Shown: positions 28,079 through 36,984, counted from the stretch's first letter. The stretch is DNA of 64,000 bases from Pseudomonas sp. GM41(2012) (GCF_000282315.2 NZ_AKJN02000006.1:558001-622000), one strand, 5' to 3'. The notes: generated by a model not told the origin, from the letters alone. Numbers and translations are program-made.

Positions 28079-29368
28079 CTACCCGAGATAGCGTACGACG
28101 ACCGCTCGATAGTTGCCGTCCAGTGAATAGCCTCCGACGACGATGTTTCCATCGGCCTGCATGACCACTGAAGTCGCGGTATCCAGGCTGCGGCCAAGGC
28201 GGGTGCGAACCCAGCCGATGCCATTGCCGAATCTGCGATCGAGTTGCCCGTCGGGCAGATGCCGCGCCAGAATGAAATCCGCCTCGACGCCGCCAATCGT
28301 GGCTCCGACTGTGACTACGCTGCCGTCCGGCAGTGCCGTTGCGTCGGTCCACTGGCAGCCGCTGTGACCGATTCCCAGCAATCGGGCCTGGCCTCCATTG
28401 CAATGAATGTCCGGGCGGCCGTTGCTGTGTACTTTCAGTGCCAGGCAATGCATCGGGTCGCGGCTGCTGCCAAAACACTGCACATCGCCATTTTCGTGTT
28501 GGACGATCTGGCTGACCTGAGCGCTATACCCCTGTGCCTTGAAGGTCATGAAACCATCCACGGCGAAACAATCGTCGAGCCTGCCGTCGATGTGATAGCG
28601 GGCCAGCAGGCCTTCTTCAGGGAAGTTGATCGACCCGCCCACCAGAATCCGGCCGTCTCGTTGCACCATCAGGCTGCTGAGCCAGGTGTTCATCAACAAG
28701 TGCCTGACAATCACGAAGCCACGACCGTTGAAGGTGTTGTCCAAAGAACCGTCGGTGTTGAGCCGTATCAGCATGCCGACATGATCGGACAGTTCGAAGT
28801 GATGATTGGCCTGCAGCAGGATTCGACCATCCTCCTGCACGCAGACATCACAGGCTTCTGCGCCCGGTACGCCGGGGGGGAGCCAGGAGTCACGCACGCC
28901 TTGGGAAAGATCGCCCGGCAGGCGCACGACGCAGCGGCCATTGTCGCCAAAACATTGAGCCGGCCGACCATGCTGATCAAACAGGGCGAGGGCGGGCAGT
29001 GTCCGGTGAGCATTTTCGTAGTGCAGCCCGGCCACCAGAATGTGCCCATCGGGCAGTACGTGGACTTTGCCGGCCATGGCCTCGAAGCCGTGTTGAAATT
29101 GCCCGATGACGCTGCCTTGATTGCCGAACGCCAGATCCGCCGAGCCATCCTCGAGCAAGCGAGCCAGACCGAAGCGGCTGCCGCCTGGCGTTCCGACCTT
29201 GGCCGCGACTAACAACCTGCCACATGAATCAATCGCGACCCCGTTGGCGATGCTTGAGAGGCTGCCAGCGAAATACACCTGGGTTTTGCCAGACGAGGCA
29301 AAGGTTGTATCAAGTTTCCCGGCGTCACTCAGGGTTGCCGGTAATGCAAACGCGGTCTGGATTGACAT
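28079..29368 (-). CDS. Delta-60-repeat (beta-propeller-like) protein
   Basis: 429-residue protein made of repeated units of about 55-60 residues, each with a pattern such as VQEDGRILLQANHHFELSDH ... RLNTDGSLDNTFNGRGFV. The units LVQRDGRILVGGS, ALPDGSVVTVGAT and VMQADGNIVVGGY are repeats of the same blade. This is the delta-60 repeat family, thought to fold as a propeller. The ATG at 29368 is chosen for its AAGGAG site (CGCAAGGAGCTGCGTGC). No signal peptide is evident. Function unknown. Confidence 0.8.
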   Translation of the reverse strand: MSIQTAFALPATLSDAGKLDTTFASSGKTQVYFAGSLSSIANGVAIDSCGRLLVAAKVGTPGGSRFGLARLLEDGSADLAFGNQGSVIGQFQHGFEAMAGKVHVLPDGHILVAGLHYENAHRTLPALALFDQHGRPAQCFGDNGRCVVRLPGDLSQGVRDSWLPPGVPGAEACDVCVQEDGRILLQANHHFELSDHVGMLIRLNTDGSLDNTFNGRGFVIVRHLLMNTWLSSLMVQRDGRILVGGSINFPEEGLLARYHIDGRLDDCFAVDGFMTFKAQGYSAQVSQIVQHENGDVQCFGSSRDPMHCLALKVHSNGRPDIHCNGGQARLLGIGHSGCQWTDATALPDGSVVTVGATIGGVEADFILARHLPDGQLDRRFGNGIGWVRTRLGRSLDTATSVVMQADGNIVVGGYSLDGNYRAVVVRYLG

Positions 29369-29607
29369 GCACGCAGCTCCTTGCGAGTCGTCCTGAACCG
29401 GGAGTTTGGGTGGCGACTGTATAAGGAAACATTCAATCCCTGAACGCCTGAATGCACAACTGTCATAACTAACAGGCGGAGGGTCGCTGTGTGCCAGAAC
29501 AGTGTCTTTTCGAACCACTGACAAGCCTGCCAAGTAGTTAGGCGCGTGCAAGTTCGAATAATAATCGGGGGAGGGCGCGGGTTACCGTTGGGCAACCCGC
29601 AAAACGC

Positions 29608-29877
29608 TTAGTGTGGCATCGACCACGATTGGAGTTTGTAACCCTCCTCGCTCAATTCCGCACGTGCCGCTTCAAGCAGGCATTCAAGTTGCGCAGGATC
29701 GGTATAGGCGCTGCTTGGGATCTGCTTGCGGCCGATGCTGCGGGTGTTGGTGCGATCGATAACGGTCAGGCTGAGTTCGCCATTGCCGTCTTGTGGGGCC
29801 CAGGCCACGCATTGGAACGGTTGGAATGCGCGGTCGGCAATCAAAAGAGCTTCGTTGATGCGGAGCGGGGCGTTCAT
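29608..29877 (-). CDS. Small conserved-looking protein of unknown function
   Basis: 89-residue soluble protein, ATG at 29877 after an AGAGAG site. It begins MNAPLRINEALLIADRAFQP and ends in an amphipathic helix (LECLLEAARAELSEEGYKL). The 29369-29607 gap upstream of the propeller gene shows no gene. No family recognised. Confidence 0.6.
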   Translation of the reverse strand: MNAPLRINEALLIADRAFQPFQCVAWAPQDGNGELSLTVIDRTNTRSIGRKQIPSSAYTDPAQLECLLEAARAELSEEGYKLQSWSMPH

Positions 29878-30216
29878 GGGTTTTCTCTCTGTATGCCCAA
29901 TCAAGTGATGTGCCGTCGGTTGGGCTTACCGTTCGGCTGGTTACTTGTACTGATGCCCGCAACCGGGGGGCGGGTCACATACGATTAAAAGAAATATCAA
30001 CTTTCTTTCATTGGCTCAAGATTCGGACAGGATTTGAAAGCTGAATGAAAGGAAGGACTCGTCAGGTAACTGACTAAACGCTTCTTATAACTAATAACGC
30101 AACCGCTCTATAGTCAAACGGTACAAGGTCGCGTCAAATTATTGCTAACGTTACAGCCAGGTCTGCCAAACGACTGTTTTTAATAATATTCATAAATTTG
30201 GCGCCAAGGAACAGTC
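29878..30216. other. Intergenic region upstream of the sigma-54 activator gene
   Basis: AT-rich 339-base divergent region. It contains the ribosome site CCAAGGAACAGTC for the activator gene and no open frame worth calling. No clear sigma-54 (GG-N10-GC) element was found for the activator itself. Confidence 0.5.
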
Positions 30217-31542
30217 ATGATCGAAGTGCCTGCCTTACGACGTCTGTTAGTAGTGGACCCTTGCGACGACTGTTATCGTCTGCTGCCGGGTTTGCGCTCT
30301 GTGGGTTGGGACGTTGACAGCTGCACCCTGGAAAACGTTGCCAACAAAACCTGCGATGTCGGCCTGTTGCGTTTGCAGCCCTTTCAACTCGAACACCCGG
30401 AAGCCGTCAAAGAGCTCATCAGCCGTAGCGGTACCGAGTGGATCGCCGTACTCAACCAGGAAGTCCTGCGATTGCAGAATGTCGGGGACTTTGTCTGCGA
30501 ATGGTTCTTCGATTTCCATACCTTGCCATTCGATGTGTCCCGGGTTCAGGTGACGCTGGGCCGAGCGTTCGGAATGGCGCGCCTGCGTGGGCAGGGCACG
30601 GTTCACATTGATCAGCCTGAACACGAGCTGCTTGGCGACAGCAAACCCATTCGCGAACTGCGCAAGTTGCTGAGCAAGCTGGCGCCCACCGAGTCTCCGG
30701 TATTGATCCGTGGTGAAAGCGGTACCGGCAAAGAACTGGTCGCCCGCACGCTCCATCGACAATCCCAACGTCACAGCAAACCCTTTGTCGCGATCAATTG
30801 CGGCGCAATTCCCGAACACTTGATCCAGTCCGAACTGTTTGGCCACGAGAAGGGGGCTTTTACTGGCGCCCATCAACGCAAGGTCGGGCGGATCGAAGCG
30901 GCTAACGGCGGCACGCTGTTTCTCGACGAAATCGGTGATCTGCCCCTGGAGCTGCAGGCCAACCTGCTGCGTTTCCTCCAGGAAAAGCATATCGAGCGGG
31001 TGGGCGGCAGCCAGCCGATTCCCGTGGATGTGCGGGTGTTGGCCGCGACCCATGTCGACCTTGAGGCCGCGATCGAGAAGAAACGCTTTCGTGAAGATCT
31101 GTATTACCGTCTGAACGTGTTGCAGGTCGTGACCGCGCCCCTGCGTGAGCGCAATGGTGATCTGTCGATGCTGGCCAACCACTTTTCCCATTTCTACAGC
31201 CATGAAACCGGCCGCCGTCCGCGCAGCTTCAGTGAAGACGCCTTGATTGCCATGGGCAAGCACGACTGGCCGGGCAATGTGCGCGAGCTGGCCAACCGGG
31301 TACGTCGCGGGTTGGTACTGGCCGAAGGCCGGCAGATCGAAGCGCGAGACCTGGGGCTGATCAGACCGCAGGCCATTGCCGCGCCGATAGGCACACTGGA
31401 AGACTACAAGCACCGGGCAGAACGCCAGGCCTTGTACGATGTACTTAACCGCCACAGCGATAATTTGAGTATCGCCGCCAAGGTGCTTGGGATATCCAGG
31501 CCTACCTTCTACCGTTTGTTGCACAAGCATCAGATACGTTGA
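30217..31542 (+). CDS. Sigma-54-dependent transcriptional activator (VpsR-like N-terminus, AAA+, Fis)
   Basis: 441-residue enhancer-binding protein. The N-terminal 125 residues look like a degenerate receiver of the VpsR/FleQ kind (LLVVDPCDDCYRLLPGLRSV) without an obvious phosphorylation pocket. The AAA+ domain has Walker A GESGTGKE (166-173), the sigma-54-contacting GAFTGA loop (213-218) and Walker B GGTLFLDEIGD (231-241). A Fis-type HTH (NLSIAAKVLGISRPTFYRLL) ends the protein. It is convergent with fapF, and a sigma-54-type promoter lies in front of fapA, so it is the natural candidate activator of the fap operon (inference). Confidence 0.88.
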   Translation: MIEVPALRRLLVVDPCDDCYRLLPGLRSVGWDVDSCTLENVANKTCDVGLLRLQPFQLEHPEAVKELISRSGTEWIAVLNQEVLRLQNVGDFVCEWFFDFHTLPFDVSRVQVTLGRAFGMARLRGQGTVHIDQPEHELLGDSKPIRELRKLLSKLAPTESPVLIRGESGTGKELVARTLHRQSQRHSKPFVAINCGAIPEHLIQSELFGHEKGAFTGAHQRKVGRIEAANGGTLFLDEIGDLPLELQANLLRFLQEKHIERVGGSQPIPVDVRVLAATHVDLEAAIEKKRFREDLYYRLNVLQVVTAPLRERNGDLSMLANHFSHFYSHETGRRPRSFSEDALIAMGKHDWPGNVRELANRVRRGLVLAEGRQIEARDLGLIRPQAIAAPIGTLEDYKHRAERQALYDVLNRHSDNLSIAAKVLGISRPTFYRLLHKHQIR

Positions 31543-31560
31543 GCGATTACAGACAGCATA

Positions 31561-31589
31561 AAAAAACCCGCCGAAAAGCGGGTTTTTTG
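31561..31589. terminator. Bidirectional terminator between activator gene and fapF
   Basis: AAAAAACCCGC-CGAAAA-GCGGGTTTTTT: a GC stem flanked by A and T runs on both sides, shared by the convergent genes. Confidence 0.92.
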
Positions 31590-31600
31590 TGGGTGCCGGA

Positions 31601-32881
31601 TTAGAAGTAGTACGGGAATTTCAGGCTGAAGGAAAAGTCTGGCGAGTCGTCGGTCAGGCCGATGGCCAGGTTGGGTACGATCGTCAGGTTATTGGTTGCT
31701 GCCAGGGTCATGCCGATGTTGAAGTTGGCCGAGTTGTAATCGCTGTTGGTAATCGACTGCCAATCGCCACCGTCCGGCTTGATTTTGCTCTTGCGGGCGA
31801 ATTGATCGGTGAACGAGAACGACATACTCATCTTCTCGTTCAAGGCGAATGCAATGCCGGCGCCGACCTGCCAGGAATTGCCCAGTTTCACGTCCCCGGG
31901 CACCTTGGAGTTGACCTGAGGGCTGATGTCGCTGAAAGAGTCTTCAAGGTTGTAGGTGTAGGCCAGGCTGCCGAACAGCACGGCCGGGTCGAAGGTCTTG
32001 ACCAGCGAGATACCCGGGGTGATCGACCAGACACCGTTGCCGGTTGGCAAGTCCTCAGGTACCGAGAGGTTATCGTTGTTCGATTCCTGGACCAGCTTGA
32101 TGCCGTATGGATCCTTGCCGGTCGGCGCCTTGACGCGAAGTGTAACGACCGCATCGGGCAGGTTGACCGACTCATCCAGAAACTTGTAAGCAACACCAAA
32201 GTTCACATCGCCGATGGTCGGGTCGCGGGTAACGGTGGCGTCCGACGTCACCGGTCCTGCGCCACCGGCGCCACCGGATGAATACGTTGATTCGCGATAA
32301 ACCACAGGAACGTTAATGTCGAACTGCCAGCGTTGTCCTGTGTTGTAGCGGGCGGTCAGGTCCAGGGTCCAGTTATCAGCCTTGATGCGGTCGATATCGA
32401 TGTTGCCAAGAAAAATCGAGTCCAGTGCCAGAAAGCCATTGAGCGTCAGCGCACGGGTATCGTAGTGCGTGTAGGTCACGCCGGTTTCGAAGCTGAACTT
32501 GCCGCCACCGAAGAAGCCGCTGGCTTCGTCATACAGGTTGGAAACGCTTTGCGCAGGCTCCGAATCATCCTTGAGCGATTGGCCGTATGAACTGCCTGTG
32601 GTTCCCGGCGCACCGGCGGCCAACGTCTGGCCACCCTTGGGCGCTTCGGCAGGGGATTTGGTCAGGCGTTTGGGAGGCGGTGGCGCAGGTGTTTCTTCGA
32701 CTTGGCGAACGCGTTGCTCGAGTACCATCAGCGCGTTCTGTTGTGCTTCGTAACGCTGTTTCAACTCCATGAGTTCTTGTTTTAGTAACTCGACCTGGGG
32801 GTCCGGTGCTGCGTATAGCAGTGTTGCCGGGGCCAGGCTACTCAAACAAACGATGGCTCTGAACGTCAACGATCGGTGCAT
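31601..32881 (-). CDS. fapF: Fap amyloid outer-membrane secretion pore FapF
   Basis: 426-residue outer-membrane channel that exports FapA, FapB, FapC and FapE. After the signal peptide (ending LLYA, before APDPQ) comes a coiled-coil segment ([20 protein letters not shown] ... [10 protein letters not shown], residues 30-63), a Pro/Ala linker, then a C-terminal barrel finishing in FSLKFPYYF with a terminal Phe. This order (trimerising coiled coil, plug-like linker, 12-strand barrel) is that of FapF. Last gene of fapABCDEF. Confidence 0.93.
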   Translation of the reverse strand: MHRSLTFRAIVCLSSLAPATLLYAAPDPQVELLKQELMELKQRYEAQQNALMVLEQRVRQVEETPAPPPPKRLTKSPAEAPKGGQTLAAGAPGTTGSSYGQSLKDDSEPAQSVSNLYDEASGFFGGGKFSFETGVTYTHYDTRALTLNGFLALDSIFLGNIDIDRIKADNWTLDLTARYNTGQRWQFDINVPVVYRESTYSSGGAGGAGPVTSDATVTRDPTIGDVNFGVAYKFLDESVNLPDAVVTLRVKAPTGKDPYGIKLVQESNNDNLSVPEDLPTGNGVWSITPGISLVKTFDPAVLFGSLAYTYNLEDSFSDISPQVNSKVPGDVKLGNSWQVGAGIAFALNEKMSMSFSFTDQFARKSKIKPDGGDWQSITNSDYNSANFNIGMTLAATNNLTIVPNLAIGLTDDSPDFSFSLKFPYYF

Positions 32882-32925
32882 GGGTTAGCCGTCCCTTCTG
32901 ACTTCATGATGAGACTGAGCGTAGA

Positions 32926-33666
32926 TCAGAATCCTTGAGTGCGAAGACCTTTGAGCTGGTCCAGGTTGCCGTTCAGCGAACCGCCTGTCGCCACGTTGTC
33001 ACGCAGCACGACATTGAGGGACGTGAGGTTGCGGACCTCGTTGCCGCCGCCGAGCAACGTTGTGTTCTGCATCAGCCCACCCTGGGCGAGACGTTGTACG
33101 GTGCTGCCCTGGTTGTTGTTGGCCACGATGTTGAGTTGCACACCATTATGGGTCGAGGTAATGCTCAGCACGCCCGCGCCATTGGCGTCGGCCAGCGTCG
33201 AGCCTGCGGTCAATGCCTGGCCCTGCTGTTGCGTTGTTGGCGCCTGGTCAGCCCGTGTGACGTTGATATCAACGTTGTTGTAGGCAGTGTTATGGTCGCC
33301 GGCAGCACGCACGACTTGAGTGACGCCTTCGGTGCTGTTGAGGCCGCTGCCGCCAGTGACGGTGCCGGTGCCTTGCGAACTCGCTGAGCCATTACCTTTT
33401 TCATTGATGATCGACACATAGAACTGTGGCTGGATGGTCGATTGTTGAATTTGCATCGAGGACGTTGCCCCGATCACTTCACCGTTGGCATTTTGCCAAG
33501 TGCTGGTCATGACAATGCCGAAACTGATGATCCGTCCCGGCATGACATAGCGGCCTCGCAGGGTTGCCAGTTCGTGATCGTTAAGTTCAATGGGTTTGAA
33601 CATCTGTGCCTGGGTCGGCAGGCTGGTGGCCAGGCAAACTACGGCCAGCCAGATTGGAGTCTTCAT
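32926..33666 (-). CDS. fapE: Fap amyloid minor component FapE
   Basis: 246-residue exported protein, ATG at 33666 after GGGAG, signal peptide ending PTQA. Rich in Asn, Gln, Gly, Thr and Ser. In Fap systems FapE is exported with the fibre and is a minor component. The typical beginning MFKPIELNDHELATLRGRYV MPG is recognisable. Placed between fapD and fapF, 34 bases after fapD. Confidence 0.92.
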   Translation of the reverse strand: MKTPIWLAVVCLATSLPTQAQMFKPIELNDHELATLRGRYVMPGRIISFGIVMTSTWQNANGEVIGATSSMQIQQSTIQPQFYVSIINEKGNGSASSQGTGTVTGGSGLNSTEGVTQVVRAAGDHNTAYNNVDINVTRADQAPTTQQQGQALTAGSTLADANGAGVLSITSTHNGVQLNIVANNNQGSTVQRLAQGGLMQNTTLLGGGNEVRNLTSLNVVLRDNVATGGSLNGNLDQLKGLRTQGF

Positions 33667-33700
33667 TGGAATGCTCCCGGAGCGTCGTGCTCCCTTGTTA

Positions 33701-34381
33701 TTAGAAGAAGTCACTCTGGATGAATCCGAAATCCATCAACTCTGTGTCTTGCACCGGGCTGAAGGTGTTGATGCGGTTTTTGGCGGTCAATGGCAGGGGT
33801 GGGTCGAGCAACGCATTGGCTTTGTCGTAGCCCTGGCCGATGACGGCAAAGATGATGCCGTTCCAGCCTTTTACAAAGTCTTCAACTTTGTAACGTTTAT
33901 GACCAAGTACCGGATCTCCGATATATACCCAGCCGTTATGAACTCGTTGCATGACCACAAAATGTTTGTAGCCACGGATATCCATGAGTACCACAACCGG
34001 AATTCTGATCTCCTTCAACGTTTCCGTTGCTACCCGGTAACCACGGGCCCGCATGCCGATACTTTCCACGTAGCGCTTCATGTCGAGCATGGAAAAGCCC
34101 TGCACGCGGACAAGATCCTGATCGGAGTGAGCCAGCATGCCTTCGATGATTTGTTCTTCGTTCACATCCAGCCAATAGGCCTGGCGCAATATCGTCGCCA
34201 GCGCAGCTGCGCCGCAACTGAAGTCGGTTTTCTGTTGCACCAGGTCGGAAAATTTGCGCTCGCGTATGCTCTGGATCGGCTTATACACCACCGCGCCGCC
34301 CGGCAGGACGGCAAGCGGCAGTTGTGCAGCCTCGATCACACTGGCCACGCAAAGCAAAAATGCCAAGGCGATAATGCGCAT
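33701..34381 (-). CDS. fapD: Fap C39-family cysteine peptidase FapD
   Basis: 226-residue periplasmic peptidase of the C39 (bacteriocin-processing) type needed for Fap secretion. Catalytic residues are visible: Cys56 in KTDFSCGAAALATIL, His140 in RGYKHFVVM and Asp156 in YIGDPVLG. ATG at 34381 is preceded by AAGGCATC. A signal sequence (MRIIALAFLLCVASVIEAA) directs it outward. It is separated from fapC by an intrinsic terminator, so its expression may be lower than that of fapABC. Confidence 0.93.
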   Translation of the reverse strand: MRIIALAFLLCVASVIEAAQLPLAVLPGGAVVYKPIQSIRERKFSDLVQQKTDFSCGAAALATILRQAYWLDVNEEQIIEGMLAHSDQDLVRVQGFSMLDMKRYVESIGMRARGYRVATETLKEIRIPVVVLMDIRGYKHFVVMQRVHNGWVYIGDPVLGHKRYKVEDFVKGWNGIIFAVIGQGYDKANALLDPPLPLTAKNRINTFSPVQDTELMDFGFIQSDFF

Positions 34382-34406
34382 AGTGGGATGCCTTCTGGTG
34401 GTGTTG

Positions 34407-34430
34407 AAAAAGGCCCCCATAAGGGGGCCT
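34407..34430 (-). terminator. Intra-operon intrinsic terminator between fapC and fapD
   Basis: On the minus strand AGGCCCCC-TTAT-GGGGGCCT followed by TTTTTC. The strong stem plus U run lies 12 bases after the fapC stop and about 25 bases before the fapD start, inside the operon. It would end most transcripts after fapC and let a fraction read on into fapDEF. Confidence 0.85.
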
Positions 34431-34442
34431 CCAGAGACAGCA

Positions 34443-35864
34443 TTAGAACGACTGGTTGGAAATGGCCAGCGAGTTGCTTTGTTGGTTGCCCACACCGGCA
34501 GCCACGTTGACGCCCAGGTTGCCACTGCCACCATTCACCGAACCACTCAGGGTTGCAGTGTTGGTCACAGGGTTAGCCCAGCCAGTTGGAGTCAGCACTT
34601 GATAGGAGTAGGTGTTGCTCAAATCAAAGGAACTGCTTTCACTGAAGCTTCCCGCTTTTGCGAACTCGGATTCAGACGATTTCGAACCCGATTTTTCGAA
34701 CGAGGAGGAGGACGATTTCTCGAACGATTTATCGAACGATTTTTCGAACGAGGAATCGCGCGATCTGTCGTACGAGGAGTCGCGCGATCTGTCGAACGAG
34801 GAATCGCGCGATCTGTCGTACGAGGAGTTGCGCGATACGTCAAGCGATGCGTCAAGCGATGCGGTCAGCGATGCATCGGCACTCCTGCTGCGGGTGCGAT
34901 CGCCATTGCCATTATTGAAGGTAACGGAACTGGAAGCCGCCGCAGCAGCGTCCAAACTAGCGCTCAAGGAAGCACTCAAGGATGCACTCGAAGAACCGCT
35001 TGCAGAACTGCTGTTAGAACCGCTCGCAGAACTGCTGTTTGATCCGCTCGCACTGCTGCTCTTCGAACCGCTTACATCAACGCTCAGAGAACCGCTGGAA
35101 TCAGCGCTCCTGGAACCAGCTGCGGCCCAGCTCGAAGAAGCGCTTTCACTGCCGCTAACTTCGAACGACTTATCTTTAGAGAAACTACCGCTGGCTGTGT
35201 TGGTCACCGTAATCGTATCGACACGGTAGGTCCGATCAGCGTAGTTATTCACTGTCAGGCCAGGACCGCTTTGATTGGCAGAGGCGCTGGCTGATGCGTT
35301 ACCCAACGGAGCATTGGAGTTGGCAATTGCCATGGTGTTTTTCTGTTGGTTGAGGTCGCCGCCAGCAATGTTGATCCCCATATTGCCGCTGCTGCCATCG
35401 CCCGATCCGCTCATCACGGCAGAGTTTTGAGTGCCATAGTTCCAGACCTTGTTGTTGTTGCTGTATTGCGTGACTCGAGCGGTGGCTTCGGAATTGCCAA
35501 ACACGAAGCTGTTATCGAGACTGGAGGTGGAGCCAGCGTTTGCGATGGCGGCCGCGTTGTCTTGTTGGTTGCCGGCGCCTGCTGCCACGTTGATGCCGAC
35601 GTTGCCGCTCGCGCCTGAGCCAGAGCTGCTCATCTCGGCTGAGTTCTCAGTCCCTTGGTTGAGGATGCTGTTGCCGGTGCTGCTCTGCCTGTCGTTCGCA
35701 TTGGCGGTCGCGTCGGTATGGATCCATGTTGGAGGAGGAGTGTGGTGATTGTTGTGATGACCATTATGGTGACCACGCCGATCGTTCTGTCCAGCTTGTG
35801 CAGCAACAGCCAAGACCGCAGCGATTGCAAAAACCAGAGGTTTTATTGCCATCGAAGGTTTCAT
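34443..35864 (-). CDS. fapC: Major amyloid fibre subunit FapC (with expanded repeat linker)
   Basis: 473-residue exported amyloid subunit. Signal peptide to about residue 24, then a His-rich stretch (RGHHNGHHNNHH). Three imperfect amyloid repeats follow with the cores GINVAAGAGNQQDN (R1, about residues 52-110), GINIAGGDLNQQKN (R2, about 125-183) and GVNVAAGVGNQQSN (R3, about 415-470). Between R2 and R3 is a very long, Ser-rich linker of about 230 residues with SNSSSASG and SSYDRSRD / SSFEKSFD-type repeats. No Cys is present, so the C-terminal CxxC I recall from some FapC proteins is missing. Ends just before an intrinsic terminator. Confidence 0.93.
   Translation of the reverse strand: MKPSMAIKPLVFAIAAVLAVAAQAGQNDRRGHHNGHHNNHHTPPPTWIHTDATANANDRQSSTGNSILNQGTENSAEMSSSGSGASGNVGINVAAGAGNQQDNAAAIANAGSTSSLDNSFVFGNSEATARVTQYSNNNKVWNYGTQNSAVMSGSGDGSSGNMGINIAGGDLNQQKNTMAIANSNAPLGNASASASANQSGPGLTVNNYADRTYRVDTITVTNTASGSFSKDKSFEVSGSESASSSWAAAGSRSADSSGSLSVDVSGSKSSSASGSNSSSASGSNSSSASGSSSASLSASLSASLDAAAAASSSVTFNNGNGDRTRSRSADASLTASLDASLDVSRNSSYDRSRDSSFDRSRDSSYDRSRDSSFEKSFDKSFEKSSSSSFEKSGSKSSESEFAKAGSFSESSSFDLSNTYSYQVLTPTGWANPVTNTATLSGSVNGGSGNLGVNVAAGVGNQQSNSLAISNQSF
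34745..34840 (-). repeat. 24-bp tandem repeat coding the charged Ser-rich linker of FapC
   Basis: Four in-frame units of 24 bases (CGAACGAGGAATCGCGCGAT... alternating with CGTACGAGGAGTCGCGCGAT...), coding SSYDRSRD / SSFDRSRD alternately, so a 48-base higher-order period is visible. The last unit is diverged. Flanking sequence (34680-34744) holds related but decayed SFEKS/SFDKS units. Confidence 0.9.
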
Positions 35865-35915
35865 GGTGGTTCTCCGTACTTATTTTAGGTTAAGTGTTGT
35901 ACCTACCTGTTTGGG

Positions 35916-36488
35916 TCAATCCGTGACCCGTACGCTCAGGGTGTTGGCCGTTCGGTTTCCCACCCCGGCGCTCTGATTCAACTGAATCACCCCACGGCTA
36001 CCGGTGAAGGCCTGATCGCTGGTAGCGACCTGGCGATAGCCTGGTGCAGAGTCAGTTGGATCGGAGTTGTTGATCAGCGCCACGTTCTGTTGCCTGAGGA
36101 CGCTGTCGTCGATACTTTGCGGCTGTGTGCCGATGCTTATACGCAGGGCATTGGCTTGCTGGTTGCTGGCGCCCGCGCTCTGGTTGACGCCCAGTACACC
36201 GTTGCCGTGGCTGAAGGAATCGCCTTGAATGCTGGATCGAGCATCGATTCTGGGGTCGACCACCGTACGCAGCCGTTGGCGAATCTGTGTGGTCGCGCTG
36301 GCTTCATGGCCAACGGCGATGGCCCGGGCGTTAGCCTGTTGCTGGAGATCGCCGGCAGCCTGGTTGACCGCGAGATTGCCCTGGTACTGCGTGCCCGAGC
36401 CGTCGATGTCGGCGTTATTGATGACGGGAGATTGGGCAAAGGTCGATGCACTGCAAAACATGGCGATAATCAGCAGCGTACGATTCAT
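35916..36488 (-). CDS. fapB: Amyloid minor subunit / nucleator FapB
   Basis: 190-residue exported protein with signal peptide MNRTLLIIAMFCSASTFA. It carries the same repeat type as FapC (LAVNQAAGDLQQQANARAIA, LGVNQSAGASNQQANALRIS, IQLNQSAGVGNRTANTLSVR). FapB is a minor fibre component proposed to nucleate FapC. ATG follows GGGAGA; it starts one base after the fapA stop. Confidence 0.93.
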   Translation of the reverse strand: MNRTLLIIAMFCSASTFAQSPVINNADIDGSGTQYQGNLAVNQAAGDLQQQANARAIAVGHEASATTQIRQRLRTVVDPRIDARSSIQGDSFSHGNGVLGVNQSAGASNQQANALRISIGTQPQSIDDSVLRQQNVALINNSDPTDSAPGYRQVATSDQAFTGSRGVIQLNQSAGVGNRTANTLSVRVTD

Positions 36489-36489
36489 C

Positions 36490-36927
36490 TTAACGGTCTC
36501 CCGTTATGACTTTCATAGCACCCAGGCCTTGCTGGACGCTTGAATTGACCATGTTGGCAATACCGCCGCCAGCATTTCCCGAACGTCCGGCGGGGAGGTT
36601 GGAAAGCTGGGTCTGGTTGGTGATATTGCCGCTCAGGTTGCTGGTGCCTTGGGCGACCAGTCCTGTGATGCTTGAACCACTGGCGACGCTGGCAAAGTCA
36701 CCGTCGCTCAACTCGTTCGTTTGACTCATGATTTGTTTGGACGGGTTGGCATTGGCGGTCGTGGGGCTAGGGTCGGGCATCACCGGCGCACGCGTTGCCA
36801 TGCGTGGTTGGACATCACGTTTGATAATGATGATGCCGTTGTCAGCCTGTACCGGCATGCAGACACTTGAGCCCAGTGCACATCCGATCAGCAGGAGGCT
36901 AAAAATTTTGTTATCAGGTTTCCCCAC
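36490..36927 (-). CDS. fapA: Fap chaperone-like protein FapA
   Basis: 145-residue first protein of the fap operon, GTG start at 36927 after AGAAGGAA. It has a signal sequence (IFSLLLIGCALGSSVCMPVQ A) and a Ser/Asn/Gly-rich mature part. In other Pseudomonas FapA controls the proportion of FapB and FapC in fibres and is thought to act as a periplasmic chaperone. Preceded by a sigma-54-type promoter about 47 bases upstream of the start. Confidence 0.9.
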   Translation of the reverse strand: MGKPDNKIFSLLLIGCALGSSVCMPVQADNGIIIIKRDVQPRMATRAPVMPDPSPTTANANPSKQIMSQTNELSDGDFASVASGSSITGLVAQGTSNLSGNITNQTQLSNLPAGRSGNAGGGIANMVNSSVQQGLGAMKVITGDR

Positions 36928-36984
36928 GGCGGCAATTCCTTCTGTGAGCGGAGCGCTGGCCCTTATCAGCGTTGCGAGGAAGAG

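Noticed and set aside
30247..31530. 427-codon minus-strand frame opposite the sigma-54 activator
   Set aside because: The plus-strand protein has all AAA+ and Fis motifs; the antisense frame has none.
34745..34840. Tandem repeats considered as a CRISPR array
   Set aside because: Units are contiguous, in frame, have no spacers, and encode part of FapC; no cas genes.
34612..35229. Acidic 205-codon plus-strand frame opposite the fapC linker
   Set aside because: Arises because the Ser/Arg/Asp repeats read antisense as Glu/Leu-rich codons; no ribosome site.
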